Assembly: GCA_963753545.1 (NCBI GenBank)
Contig: CAVWCQ010000008.1
Coordinates: 124,001-188,000, forward strand
From: CAVWCQ01 sp963753545
GTDB taxonomy: Bacteria > Chloroflexota > Anaerolineae > Aggregatilineales > Aggregatilineaceae
Direction: 5' to 3'
Length of the DNA stretch: 64,000 nt
The translations under genes were made by a program, and so were the position numbers. The notes under the pieces are model-generated. The model did no database searches, was not told where the DNA came from, and saw nothing but the letters and a program-made list of their open reading frames with translations. Of this stretch, positions 8,598-18,177 are shown piece after piece (within the stretch, counting starts at the first letter, position 1; each line of letters opens with the position of its first letter).

Positions 8598-8598
8598 G

Positions 8599-9625
8599 AT
8601 GACGATATTTAAATCAATTTGGCAGCGCATTGGACTCTGGCAGGCGGCGGTTTTAATCGCCGTTGGCTTTGTTTGCGGACTGGTCGTAATAGGGCGCTTG
8701 GACGCGGTAGCACTGATTATCGCGCTGGTGCTGGCCTACTTCGCATGGATGGCAAAAGGCGTGATCGAGCAGGCGGCGCGCGTCCGCCCCGTAGAGCCGC
8801 CGCAGACCTGGACAATCACGCTGCTAGGCAATCTGGCCCTGATGGCGCTGGGCATCGGCTCGTTTGGGTGGTATCTCGCCGGGGGAAGCTCCAAAACGTG
8901 GGTCCCCTTCCTGATCTTTATCGCCGGGATGATCGCCCTGCGCTGGTGGCGGCGGGGAGCCGTTGCCAAGCTCTACACATGGCGCACCCCGGCGTTGACG
9001 CTGCTTCAGCAGGGCGAGTATAAAAAGTTGATCAAGAACCTGGAAAGCGAAGCCACTGAGGGGCGCGGCAATCCTGACAAGCTGGCGATGGTTGCCCTGG
9101 CCTATATCGAACTGAACAAGTTCGACACGGCGGATCGCTTGCTGGAGCGGGCGAAACAGGTTGCACCCGATTTTGCCTCGGTGAACGGCGCGCTCGGATC
9201 GCTGCGGCGGCATCAGGCGCATTATGTCGAGGCGATCCCCGCCCTGGAATCGGCGCTGCGCTTCGAGGATACCACCAACTCCCGCTACTACCTCGGCCTG
9301 TGCCAGTATCTTGCCGGGCAGCCGTGAAGCGGCGGAACAAACCCTGCGGCGGCTGATGGATGCGGCGGACCTGACGCGCATTGGGCGGGTGTACGGCGCG
9401 TTTATTCTGGGGCAGATTGCGGATGAACGCGGCGAATCAGCCGAGGCGCGAGTCTGGTATGATCGCATGGCGCAGGACGCCCCCAAGGTGATCCCGCTCC
9501 TGCACGAAGAACAGCGGCGGCACAAAGATACCCGCTACGGCGAGACGCTCAAGGAACACATCCGCAGTATGGAGCGTATCATCGCCCGCCGCCCGTTGTT
9601 GGAGGCAGGCGAAGAACCGGCGTGA
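8599..9625 (+). CDS. TPR membrane protein (single frameshift near 9325)
   Basis: The N-terminal 120 residues carry about four hydrophobic helices (AAVLIAVGFVCGLVVIG, ALIIALVLAYFAWMA, ALMALGIGSFGWYLAG, FLIFIAGMIALRWW). After them come TPR repeats (for example LAMVALAYIELNKFDTADRL and VNGALGSLRRHQAHYVEAI). The frame stops at 9327, but the protein continues in another frame (EAAEQTLRRLMDAADLTRIG to LLEAGEEPA) ending at 9625. One missing base at about 9315-9325 restores a full protein of about 341 residues. Its stop overlaps the GTG of the next gene (GTGA), suggesting an operon with the WD40 and AlaX-like genes. Function unknown. Confidence 0.7.
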
Positions 9626-10263
9626 CTCGAAAGCTGTTTTGGGCCGATCCTTATCTGACCGAACTCGACACGACTGTCACGGGGGTGACTGGGCCGGATA
9701 TCACCGTTGCCGAGACGATCTTCTATGCCTTTTCTGGCGGGCAGGAGAGCGATGCGGGAACCATCGGCGGTTACCCGGTTATTCAGGCCCGCAAAGATGG
9801 ACTGGAGATCATCTACACCCTGGACGCGGATCACGGCTTGAGTCTGGGCGATCCGGTCCTGATCTGCATCGACTGGGCGCGCCGCTACCGTCTCATGCGG
9901 CTCCATTTCGCCGCCGAGATTATCCTGGAACTGGTCTACCAGCATCTAGGCCCGGTGCAGAAGGTGGGCGCGCATATCGCCCAGGACAAAGCCCGCATCG
10001 ACTTTGAGTGGGGCGACAATATCTCCACCCTGTTCCCGCTGCTCTATGATCAATCTGGCGCGCTCATCGCCGCCGATCACCGCATCATCAGCGCCTTCAG
10101 CGACGAAGCGCTCGAACAGCGCTATTGGGAAATTGAAGGCTTCGCCCGCGTGCCCTGCGGTGGAACGCACCTCAGAACTACTGGCGAGGTCGGCGCGCTT
10201 GCGCTCAAACGTAAAAATGTGGGCAAGGGCAAAGAACGTATCGAAATCTTCCTCCCCGAATAG
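9622..10263 (+). CDS. AlaX-like alanyl-tRNA editing protein, variant metal site
   Basis: A 213-residue free-standing homologue of the AlaRS editing domain, which hydrolyses mischarged Ser/Gly-tRNA(Ala). FSGGQESDAGTI matches the conserved GGQ.sD.G loop, and VPCGGTHL supplies the Cys-His pair of the zinc site. The usual HxxxH motif reads HFAAE here, so the second His is Glu and the metal ligands would be His, Glu, Cys and His. A related subset of AlaX proteins may share this. Starts at GTG 9622, overlapping the previous stop. Likely the last gene of the WD40/TPR transcript. Confidence 0.8.
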   Translation: MTRKLFWADPYLTELDTTVTGVTGPDITVAETIFYAFSGGQESDAGTIGGYPVIQARKDGLEIIYTLDADHGLSLGDPVLICIDWARRYRLMRLHFAAEIILELVYQHLGPVQKVGAHIAQDKARIDFEWGDNISTLFPLLYDQSGALIAADHRIISAFSDEALEQRYWEIEGFARVPCGGTHLRTTGEVGALALKRKNVGKGKERIEIFLPE

Positions 10264-10293
10264 GCCCTTCGGCACGCTTGCACCTGCCCTGTT

Positions 10294-11355
10294 TCAGGTC
10301 TCATTTAGCGCATTCAAATGATACATTTCAGCCATCGTCGTCTCGTTGAGATAATACACGCGTGCATAGGCGACTGTCTGCTGGATTTCCTTATTCTGCA
10401 AAATCCCGGTCAGGGCACTTACGATCCGTTCGTCCGACAGCAGTTTATAGCAGACATCACAGATGCATCGGGAGATGTAACTCGTCGGAAGCAGATCCTC
10501 AAATCCGTACTCTCGCAGGAGTGATACGAGCTTGTGCGGCCCCCAGACGCGAATGAGGTGCAGAATGGGGTTCACCTCCGCCCGGTTGAGGATATCGGGC
10601 AGCGCTTCCTGGTATAGATTGCCCAGGTACAGCGGATGCCCAGGCGGCAGGGTCAGCAGGGGACCAATACACGCCATCACTTTCCCATCGGGGAAAATGA
10701 TGGGTGAACTCGCCGTAAAACAAGCCGCCTCTGTAGGCTCAGAAGTCATGTGGTACGTAAAGTGTCGTGCCGTCTTTTGCGCCCGGCCTACCGGAAAGGC
10801 GATTGATGCCCGCACGTTATCAGCCGCACCAATGGCTGCGAGATCGTCAAGAATTCTCTTGTAATCCTGATCCGCTTCGTTGTCTGTACAAACCGCTACG
10901 CTGTAGACCAGCCCCAGTGTCCTGGCTGCTTCCACGGCGTTCCTGATGTTGGCAAAAGGGATGGCCTTCTGGTGATAGACATCCGTGCTCAGACAGATCA
11001 TTCGAATAGCGGGTATTTTTGCGAGCGTTTGTAAAGCTGACTCAGCGGTGGCAGCCCAAAAGGCATTGGTGACCACCGATACCACAAATCCCAACGCACC
11101 GCCCGTCTCGGCGACCTGGGACAGGTTATCTATGTTATAGAAGGGTTCGCCTCCGGTCAGCGCCAACCCTCGGATGTGTCCGTCGCGGTAGAGGCTGGCC
11201 TGTTTGATCCACGCCAGCGCGTGCTCAAGATTCATTTCCTCCGTTCGCCGGGGACCAGCTTCAACAATGCAGTGGGGGCAGGCTACCGTGCATTTAAAGG
11301 TCAGCATCAAACCAATATTGCTCAAAAAAGGTATGGCAGGCGGTTCGACACCCAT
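10294..11355 (-). CDS. Radical SAM enzyme with C-terminal SPASM/twitch-like cysteines
   Basis: A 353-residue radical SAM protein. The [4Fe-4S] cluster motif is KCTVACPHC (CxxxCxxC) at about residues 22-29, followed by the SAM-binding LTGGEPF. Additional cysteines occur late: EAACF, VMACIG and RCICDVC, a pattern like the auxiliary-cluster region of SPASM/twitch enzymes that modify peptides. ATG at 11355 has GAGGG 7 nt upstream. It lies 78 nt downstream of an 86-residue peptide gene on the same strand, which looks like a substrate/maturase pair. The reaction cannot be assigned. Alternatives are a tRNA- or metabolite-modifying radical SAM enzyme, but the small-peptide neighbour argues for a RiPP-type role. 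Confidence 0.85.
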   Translation of the reverse strand: MGVEPPAIPFLSNIGLMLTFKCTVACPHCIVEAGPRRTEEMNLEHALAWIKQASLYRDGHIRGLALTGGEPFYNIDNLSQVAETGGALGFVVSVVTNAFWAATAESALQTLAKIPAIRMICLSTDVYHQKAIPFANIRNAVEAARTLGLVYSVAVCTDNEADQDYKRILDDLAAIGAADNVRASIAFPVGRAQKTARHFTYHMTSEPTEAACFTASSPIIFPDGKVMACIGPLLTLPPGHPLYLGNLYQEALPDILNRAEVNPILHLIRVWGPHKLVSLLREYGFEDLLPTSYISRCICDVCYKLLSDERIVSALTGILQNKEIQQTVAYARVYYLNETTMAEMYHLNALNET

Positions 11356-11433
11356 GAAGCAACCCTCGCTTTCCTCAGTCCCAAAGCGAGACAGGCGTTC
11401 AGCCTGACCGCCTGTCTCTGGTCTAGCGCTTGA

Positions 11434-11694
11434 TTACTTAGCCATGATCACGATTTCGAAATGCTCCGTGAATTGTTTGTCTTTCACCATCTCCTGCAAA
11501 GAACCGTCTTCAAGCAGCTTGCGCAGAAAATCGGGCGGAATGGGCCATAAGCCTGCTGTGCTGATGTCCAGACGCACCTGGGGCTGCTGGGCGAAGCTCT
11601 TTAAGAGCACCGGAGGAATTTGGAAACGAATGACCTGTGCCCTTTCGGGAACAACCGGTTTAGGTTTAGCCTTAGGTTTACGAGAGGGTTCCAT
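11434..11694 (-). CDS. Small Lys/Pro-rich protein, candidate substrate of the radical SAM enzyme
   Basis: An 86-residue protein without recognised family. The N terminus (residues 1-18) is Lys/Pro-rich (RKPKAKPKPVVPE). Two similar motifs follow, QIPPVLLKSF and PIPPDFLRKLL, and the C terminus ends in HFEIVIMAK. It has no Cys, no signal peptide and no membrane helix. AAGGAG lies 8 nt before the ATG at 11694. A TTG six bases upstream is too close to that site. The radical SAM gene follows on the same strand. Size, position and composition fit a modified precursor peptide, but it could also be a carrier or regulatory subunit. Confidence 0.6.
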   Translation of the reverse strand: MEPSRKPKAKPKPVVPERAQVIRFQIPPVLLKSFAQQPQVRLDISTAGLWPIPPDFLRKLLEDGSLQEMVKDKQFTEHFEIVIMAK

Positions 11695-12201
11695 ATTCAA
11701 CGCTCCTTAAAACTATTCTGTTGTTAGTGTCTGCTTCGAGCTAGCTGATCGGGCTAAAGCTTGATGGGCGCGGCCTCCCTTCCAAAGATCATCGAATCCG
11801 AACTTGGAATTTTGGCATCAGCGCAGGTCAATGATGAATACGGAGCGAGGAGTTCAGTGCAGGCAGCAGTTGAGTAAGGCTACAGGAAAATCTACCCCTT
11901 GGGAGGGCAAAAAAAAGGCGGTTGATCGGATGCACATTAAACATGCATTTTGCCCATTATACACCGATTCTGAACTCGGATATCATGTTTGGAAAAACTC
12001 ACGTTCGCCAGACTTCACTAAGGCTTGCTAGATTCGAATTAATCGAAGTCGTAATCGTGAGTTTGTGAAGCAGTCACTGGTTGTGCCAGATACCAGCGAT
12101 CTCGCGGCGGCGCTTGCCCAGCCTGCTTTGTGAGGGCGGGTTTACAAACCCGCCCTCACGAGAAATTACATCACGTCGTTGATCTAATGAGGGTAAGAAT
12201 G
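11695..12201. other. Gene-poor region with a coding remnant and a perfect hairpin
   Basis: No convincing gene. A 75-codon plus-strand frame at 11804 has no ribosome site and no protein-like composition. At 12052-12126 the plus strand reads EFVKQSLVVPDTSDLAAA and ends in LAQPAL and a stop, which looks like the last codons of a lost GC-rich gene. A 14-bp perfect stem follows at 12130-12159. Confidence 0.4.
12130..12159. repeat. Perfect 14-bp inverted repeat of the GGGCGGG hairpin family
   Basis: GTGAGGGCGGGTTT, two bases, then AAACCCGCCCTCAC, a perfect inverted repeat. Core GGGCGGGTT...AACCCGCC is shared with hairpins at 22311 and 52155. Confidence 0.7.
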
Positions 12202-13084
12202 CTACAACGTTCCAAACCAAGTCTCGTCAACAACAATCTGTTCAATTTCCACTTTTTGGGTTCTAACCCCTAGTTCCAAATCTTTTAGTAAATCTAGCAA
12301 TCTATCCCCATCTACAAGATCTATTGGTGGTGCACCGTCTCGCGTAGCTTCTCTTAATGCATCGCGAGTAAAGTTGCCGGTTGTGATAAACAAGCCTTTG
12401 TCAGCTCGGCCAATCATTGCGCCTCGGAAGTCGCGGATATCAGCAGCAGCCACAGTCCCACGATAGCGTTTGCATTGGAATATGACATGAAAACTTAGTA
12501 GACCACCAAGTCTCATAATTCCTTTTCCATCTATGCCACCATCGCCCGCTCGCCCAGTTACTTCAACATGTATGAAGCCTAAATTCGCGAAGCAACCGCT
12601 GAGCAAGCCGTTCAAAAGCAATCTGGCGACATATTCAGAAGCAGGTTACGAGTAAGCCTATCACGCCAAGTTGCTTCTACTACATCCTCAACAGTTGGTA
12701 GTTTCCTGCCGTTACATCTGGCGTAGACTGACGATCTAGTTCATGTATAAAACGTTTTACAACTCTAGGATTAACTTGATCTGTTTGAACTCCAGCATTA
12801 GTTAAAGCCCAGACACCTCGGCCTGAATTTTCAAGCAATCCATACTTCTTCAGATACGTACGTGTCTAGAGCCAATCGATACTCAATTTCGGTAAACGAG
12901 TATCATGTCCAACAGTATTATGAAGACATTTCTAGTTGTTCATACAGTCAGGTTCAATATCTCAGCTACTTTTGTGTTGATTTCTTCAATAGTGTCACTT
13001 GAACCACCAAGCTCTTTAAGCGCTTGAATGAGCGGGCATTCATCAATTGATCAAAAGATACGTGAAGACTACTACCTCTTTCAT
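12202..13084 (-). pseudogene. Mrr-type restriction endonuclease relic
   Basis: The intact 3' half (12202-12621) encodes the Mrr catalytic domain: DGGIDGKG, FQCKRYRG (the D..QxK-type nuclease core), DFRGAMIGRADKGLFITT, and IDLVDGDRLLDLL. Upstream, the N-terminal winged-helix half is recognisable only by changing frame about six times: LIQALKELGGSSDTIEE, INTKVAEILNLT, HNTVGHDTRLPK, TYLKKYGLLENSGRG, VWALTNAGVQTDQVNPR, FIHELDRQSTPDVTAG. In order these match full Mrr proteins, which cut modified DNA. The probable original start is near 13084. The DNA is clearly AT-richer than its surroundings, suggesting transfer. Extensive shifts suggest the gene is dead, though indel-rich assembly could contribute. 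Confidence 0.75.
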
Positions 13085-13110
13085 AAAATAAAGTCACTTC
13101 TTAGTTTCAC

Positions 13111-13135
13111 TAAATCAGGTGCCTGATTTATTATA
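13111..13135 (-). promoter_or_regulatory. Promoter and 20-bp palindrome upstream of the mrr relic
   Basis: TAAATCAGG, two bases, CCTGATTTA (13111-13130) is a perfect 9-bp inverted repeat. A minus-strand TATAAT (13130-13135) abuts it, placing the palindrome at the expected transcription start, 27-46 nt before the probable mrr start. A second inverted repeat (ACTCTA/TAGAGT, 13141-13154) lies just upstream of the -10. Confidence 0.5.
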
Positions 13136-13174
13136 GATTGACTCTATGTAGAGTAACAGTTGTGTAGTTTAGCA

Positions 13175-13217
13175 ATATATTCCAAAAGGGATTATGTGTA
13201 CTTCAAGGAAATCTCAT
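13175..13217 (-). pseudogene. Remnant of a PIN toxin 5' end
   Basis: An ATG overlaps the stop of the Phd relic by four bases (ATGA). The next about 35 bases resemble the opening of PIN toxins of the MRFLLDTHTFLW type at the nucleotide level (ATGAGATTTC...TACACAT...TTTTGG), but with stops and indels. No coding sequence follows. Identification is weak and depends on the adjacent antitoxin relic. Confidence 0.35.
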
Positions 13218-13433
13218 TCCTCGCTCAGCCAGTATTCATCAGACAGTAATTAATCAAAATCATCACTCATGCAGGCCTAGAATACGTGGCTGTTGGGGTT
13301 GCGCAACAGGCATCAATCGCGCTAGCGCAGTATCACCGTCAACCAGCAAAACTTCTTCGCCTTCGCGGACCATTCAAAGCATATCTTCTAAATTAACGGA
13401 TTTCGACTTGATATCGACTGTTTTGGACTGCAT
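13214..13433 (-). pseudogene. Phd/YefM-type antitoxin relic
   Basis: Reads MQSKTVDIKSKSVNLEDML, stop, MVREGEEVLLVDGDTALARL, MPVAQPQQPRILGLHE, stop, SDEYWLSEE, stop. The order matches Phd-family antitoxins of PIN toxins, whose C terminus usually continues GLHxGAIWTSDDFD..LPDEFWLGEE. Here a TGA replaces a codon near residue 20, about 15 bases are lost after GLHE, and TAA replaces a Glu-like codon. GGAG lies 8 nt upstream of the ATG. These substitutions and the deletion indicate genuine decay, not sequencing error. Confidence 0.65.
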
Positions 13434-13545
13434 GGATTATCTCCTGCTTATGACTTCAATTATACACCCGCCTCTCTGCGCCCAAATCGCGATCAGGATA
13501 CAATACCGTTCACCTACATTTTATGAAGCACAGAAGGTTCTTATC

Positions 13546-14619
13546 ATGAAAAAACATACGCTCTCTCGACGGCAGTTTTTGCAGGCGGCGGGTGTTCTGG
13601 CAGGAACCGCAGCCCTGCCGCGCTGGATCACCCAGGCACCCCGCTATCAGGTCGCCGTCGCGCAGGCCACCACCTATGATCGGGACGTGATTCGCGAGAC
13701 AGTCTTTGCAATGCTGGATCAGCTCGGCGGGCTGGGCGATGTGGTGCGTCCCGGTGACAGTGTAGCGATCAAAATCAACCTGACGGGCGGAACGGGCAGC
13801 ATGTGGGACCAGCCGGTCCCAGCAAACGAATATTTTGTTACCCATCCCGAAGTCGTGGGTGCGCTGTGCGCGGCGGTGCGAGACGCTGGGGCAGGGGATT
13901 TGTATATTGTGGAGGGGGCCTGGGATGACGAGTCCTGGGCATACGCAGGCTACACCGATATCCGTGACGAATTTGACGCGGACTTCATCGACCTGAACGG
14001 AAAGCGTCCCTACGATGGTTATACGGACGTTCCGGTAGGTGACGGCGGCCTGATCTATAACTCGTTCAAGCTGAATGGCATCCTGGCTGATGTCGATGTC
14101 TTTATGTCCGTTCCTAAAATGAAGTGTCACTCCGGCTGCGGCGTCACTCTGTCGATGAAAAACCTGATCGGTATTGCGCCCATTTCGAAGTACCAGACTA
14201 AGACCGAGGATGGACGCCGATCCAAGCTGCACGGTACTGGAACTGAATTCCGGACCCGCCTGCCGCGCGTGGTGGTCGATCTGAACCGGGCGCGGCCTAT
14301 CGATTTCGCCCTGATCGATGGCATCAAAACGAGTGAGGCGGGCGAAGGTCCCTGGGTTCCGGGGTTTGGCCCGATTACGGCAAACGTATTGCTCGCGGGG
14401 AAAAATCCAGTAGCGACAGATGCCGTTGCAACAGCCGTGATGGGCTTTGATCCCGAAGCCAAATCCCAGTCTGAGACGCCGTTCACCTTCTGCGATAATC
14501 ACCTGCAATTGGCGGCAGACGCGGGACTCGGCTCAAATCGTCTGGATGATATTGATGTCCTTGGCGCGGCAGTAGACGAGGTACGTGTCGCATTCCGCCC
14601 CGCCATCGAAATGGGATAA
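13546..14619 (+). CDS. Tat-exported DUF362 protein
   Basis: A 357-residue protein. Residues 7-30 form a twin-arginine signal (SRRQFLQAAGVLAGTAALP), so it is exported folded, possibly with a cofactor. The body is a DUF362 domain: VVRPGDSVAIKINLTGG, THPEVVGALCAAVRDAGAG, VFMSVPKMKCHSGCGVTLSMKNLIG and AGKNPVATDAVATAVMG. DUF362 proteins often accompany iron-sulfur or redox enzymes, but their activity is unsettled. An upstream in-frame start at 13408 would add 46 residues ahead of the Tat motif and overlap the antitoxin relic, so the ATG at 13546 is preferred. It converges with the acyl-CoA dehydrogenase operon. Confidence 0.85.
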   Translation: MKKHTLSRRQFLQAAGVLAGTAALPRWITQAPRYQVAVAQATTYDRDVIRETVFAMLDQLGGLGDVVRPGDSVAIKINLTGGTGSMWDQPVPANEYFVTHPEVVGALCAAVRDAGAGDLYIVEGAWDDESWAYAGYTDIRDEFDADFIDLNGKRPYDGYTDVPVGDGGLIYNSFKLNGILADVDVFMSVPKMKCHSGCGVTLSMKNLIGIAPISKYQTKTEDGRRSKLHGTGTEFRTRLPRVVVDLNRARPIDFALIDGIKTSEAGEGPWVPGFGPITANVLLAGKNPVATDAVATAVMGFDPEAKSQSETPFTFCDNHLQLAADAGLGSNRLDDIDVLGAAVDEVRVAFRPAIEMG

Positions 14620-14658
14620 TGCTAGTGGGGCGGCTGAATATGCCCGCCCCGCCTTTCT

Positions 14659-15922
<1,264 letters not shown>

Positions 15923-15935
15923 TGCCGCCAACTCC

Positions 15936-17037
15936 TTACACCATCGCCAATCCATCAAACGTCGCGAAGCCGCGCGCATTGCGCAGCCAGCGCTCGACCG
16001 GGTGCTCACGGATATAGCCATGCCCGCCCAGCGTCTGCACGGCGCTGTCCGTCACCATCAGCGCCGCTTTATCGGCGTACTGTTTGGCGAGATACGCCTC
16101 TTTTGTCGCGTCCTGGCCCTGATCCAGCTTCCAGGCGGCTTCCCAGACCATCAGGCGCGTCGCGTCCGATCTCGATGGCGCACTCCGCCAGCATGAAGGC
16201 AATCGCCTGTTTGGTGGCAATCGGTGCGCCGAATTGTTCGCGTTCTTTGGCATAATTGATCGCGTATTCCAGCGCGCCGCGCATCACGCCCACCGCCATT
16301 GACGCCAGCGCGATCTGGCTGTGCGCCAGCAGCCGCCCGATGGACGCCCCCTGCGCTCCACCCAGGCGGCAGTCCGCGCCAACCTGGACGTTATTGAGCG
16401 TGACGGGGTAGGTGGGCAGGGCGCGCACGCCCATCAGTTTTTCCCGTTCACCAACCGCCAGCCCCTCCGTATCGCCGCGCACGATAAACGCGTCGGTGCG
16501 GTGATCGTCCTCGTTCCAGGCGTAGACCAGCATCCACTCGGCATCCTTCGCCAGCGGCACATACGCTTTTTTGCCGTTGAGCAGATAATGGCCGTTTTCG
16601 CGGCGGGCGGTCGTCTTGGGGCAGGCGGGATCAAAGCGGACGCTAGGCTCGATCAGCGCCGCCGTCACGGCAGGCGGGGTTTCGTCCAGAAACAGCGGCA
16701 GCAGACTGCTGCGCTGATCGTCCGTCCCTTCGACCATCAACGGGACGGCAAGCAGGGCGGGTGACATCAGCCGCAGGGCCAGCGCCAGATCGCCATAGGC
16801 CAGTTCTTCATAGGCCAATACACCTGTCAGGACACTGGTGCTGTCGGCAAAGCCGCCCATCGATTCCGGGATATTCCCGGCGAGGATGCCCAGCTCCCAC
16901 CCCGTTTTGAGGATGGATTCGGGCAGACAGCCGTTTTCATCGGCGTCATGAGCCGCCGGGCGCACATCGTTGAGGCTGTAGCGGCGCACGGCATCAATCA
17001 ACATCTGCTGTTCATCGCTTGGTGTAAAATGAATCAT
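15936..17037 (-). CDS. Acyl-CoA dehydrogenase (one frameshift near 16165)
   Basis: A dehydrogenase of about 366 residues. N-terminal domain MIHFTPSDEQQMLIDAVRRY, middle beta domain with KAYVPLAKDAEWMLVYA, C-terminal helical domain AKEREQFGAPIATKQAIAFML followed in another frame by ATRLMVWEAAWKLDQG and QTLGGHGYIREHPVERWLRN, the conserved C-terminal signature. One extra G in the sequence at about 16165 accounts for the break. The usual ITEP/MTEPxxGSD signature is degraded here (LIEPSVRFDP), so it may be a divergent paralogue. Tandem with the other dehydrogenase and downstream of the TetR gene, consistent with regulated acyl-CoA breakdown. Confidence 0.8.
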
Positions 17038-17052
17038 GGTCCTCTTCCACCT

Positions 17053-17089
17053 GGGCGCGGCTGCTTGCCGAGCAAAGCAGCGCCCCTAC
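17053..17089 (-). repeat. GGGGCG hairpin family member
   Basis: Read on the minus strand: GTAGGGGCGCTGCTTTGC, then GCAAGCAGCCGCGCCC. The arms pair imperfectly. The same GTAGGGGCGCTGCTTGC core occurs at 52124. Lies just after the 17125 gene. Confidence 0.55.
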
Positions 17090-17124
17090 CTATCTCAATG
17101 ACAAGCACTGATCTCAGCGGGGTA

Positions 17125-17559
17125 TCATCCCACACCTGCGCCTCGATGTAGCGTTCTGGCCTGCCCGCGATAGGGCTTGCCATCCAAAAAGCGCATGGCG
17201 GGAAAGGAATCCCCGTAGGTTAAACTGACGGTGAGGGGATCAAAGACCGCGACGGGAACGCGCAGTTCGCGCCCGTCCTGGTACCACCCGGCAAGCCAGG
17301 GACTCGATCCCACGATGAAATAATGCGGCGTGGCCCGCTTTGGCTGACCGCCTCTGGCTCCAAATAGACTGCGGATTTTTTGCTCTAACTCGCGCCGGAT
17401 GATCAGGTAATCCGCCGTGCGCTTGCTGGCGAAGATCACGCCCTCCTGCCGGATGCGCTCCATCACCTGCTCGGCTTCTTGCGGCCAACAGTCGGAGAGG
17501 TTCTTCAGCGGTCCGCGCGCGGCCTCATAGTAGTGGCACAGATAGTCGGGAACGGTCAT
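17125..17559 (-). CDS. Hypothetical protein in the TetR/acyl-CoA dehydrogenase operon
   Basis: A 144-residue soluble protein from ATG 17559, which overlaps the TetR stop (ATGA), so translation is coupled. Nothing in it is recognised; central segments TADYLIIRRELEQKIRS and PHYFIVGSSPWLAGW look well folded. The C terminus in this frame (RTLHRGAGVG) is doubtful. In the next frame the DNA reads ERYIEAQVWDDTPLRSVLV, which looks more protein-like, so a base may be missing near 17165. Its place between a TetR regulator and acyl-CoA dehydrogenases suggests a role in acyl-CoA metabolism. Confidence 0.6.
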   Translation of the reverse strand: MTVPDYLCHYYEAARGPLKNLSDCWPQEAEQVMERIRQEGVIFASKRTADYLIIRRELEQKIRSLFGARGGQPKRATPHYFIVGSSPWLAGWYQDGRELRVPVAVFDPLTVSLTYGDSFPAMRFLDGKPYRGQARTLHRGAGVG

Positions 17560-18158
17560 GGCTCGGCCCCCAGTGCCCGCAGGAAAATCGCCGCGATCTC
17601 GTCCGCGATCTCCGGCCCGCTCAGCCGCCCGGTGGGGCGATACCACATATTGACCCAGTTCAGCGCGCCGAACAGCGTCTTGACCAGGATGCCCGCGTCC
17701 GTCCCGCTGCGAAAGGCCCCCGATGATATGCCCTCATCTACCACGCTGCGGTAAAGCTGCTCCAACTCGTCCCTCAGCCGCACATATTGATCGCGGATTT
17801 CCGGCACGTCCAGCAGAGCGCGAATTTCAAAGATGATTGCGGCGGCGATGTTGTCGTTTTCGATCTCGCTTTTGACATGAATGTGAATGATCTCGCGCAG
17901 TTTATCGGCGGGCGGCAGATCGTCCTCAACGATGGCGCGCACATCCGCGATAATGGTGTTCATGCCCACGTCCAGCACGGCGGAGAGCAGATCTTCCTTA
18001 CTGGGAAAATGGTGGTAGAGGCTGCCCGCTGTCAGATTGACCTCGGCGGCAATGTCGGCCATCGTCGCTCCGTGATACCCTTTGCGGTTAAAGATCGTCG
18101 CGGCGGCGCGCAGAATGGCCTCAGGGTTGGCAGTCTGTTCGGCGGGTTTGCGGGGCAT
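17556..18158 (-). CDS. TetR/AcrR-family regulator of the acyl-CoA dehydrogenase operon
   Basis: A 200-residue repressor. Residues about 9-55 hold the TetR helix-turn-helix: AILRAAATIFNRKGYHGATM, DIAAEVNLTAGSLYHHF, PSKEDLL. The C-terminal domain (DLPPADKLREIIHIHV onward, Asn-Trp-Val near the end) resembles the ligand-binding domain of fatty-acid-responsive TetR proteins. GGAG lies 6 nt before ATG 18158; an upstream in-frame ATG at 18185 would lie inside the operator. It is first in a run with the 17125 gene and two acyl-CoA dehydrogenases, so it probably represses its own operon and is released by an acyl-CoA. That ligand is inferred, not seen. Confidence 0.88.
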   Translation of the reverse strand: MPRKPAEQTANPEAILRAAATIFNRKGYHGATMADIAAEVNLTAGSLYHHFPSKEDLLSAVLDVGMNTIIADVRAIVEDDLPPADKLREIIHIHVKSEIENDNIAAAIIFEIRALLDVPEIRDQYVRLRDELEQLYRSVVDEGISSGAFRSGTDAGILVKTLFGALNWVNMWYRPTGRLSGPEIADEIAAIFLRALGAEP

Positions 18159-18177
18159 CGTTCGCTCCAACGCTGCA

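Noticed and set aside
11804..12031. 75-codon plus-strand frame downstream of nothing recognisable
   Set aside because: No ribosome site, odd composition, lies in a decayed region.
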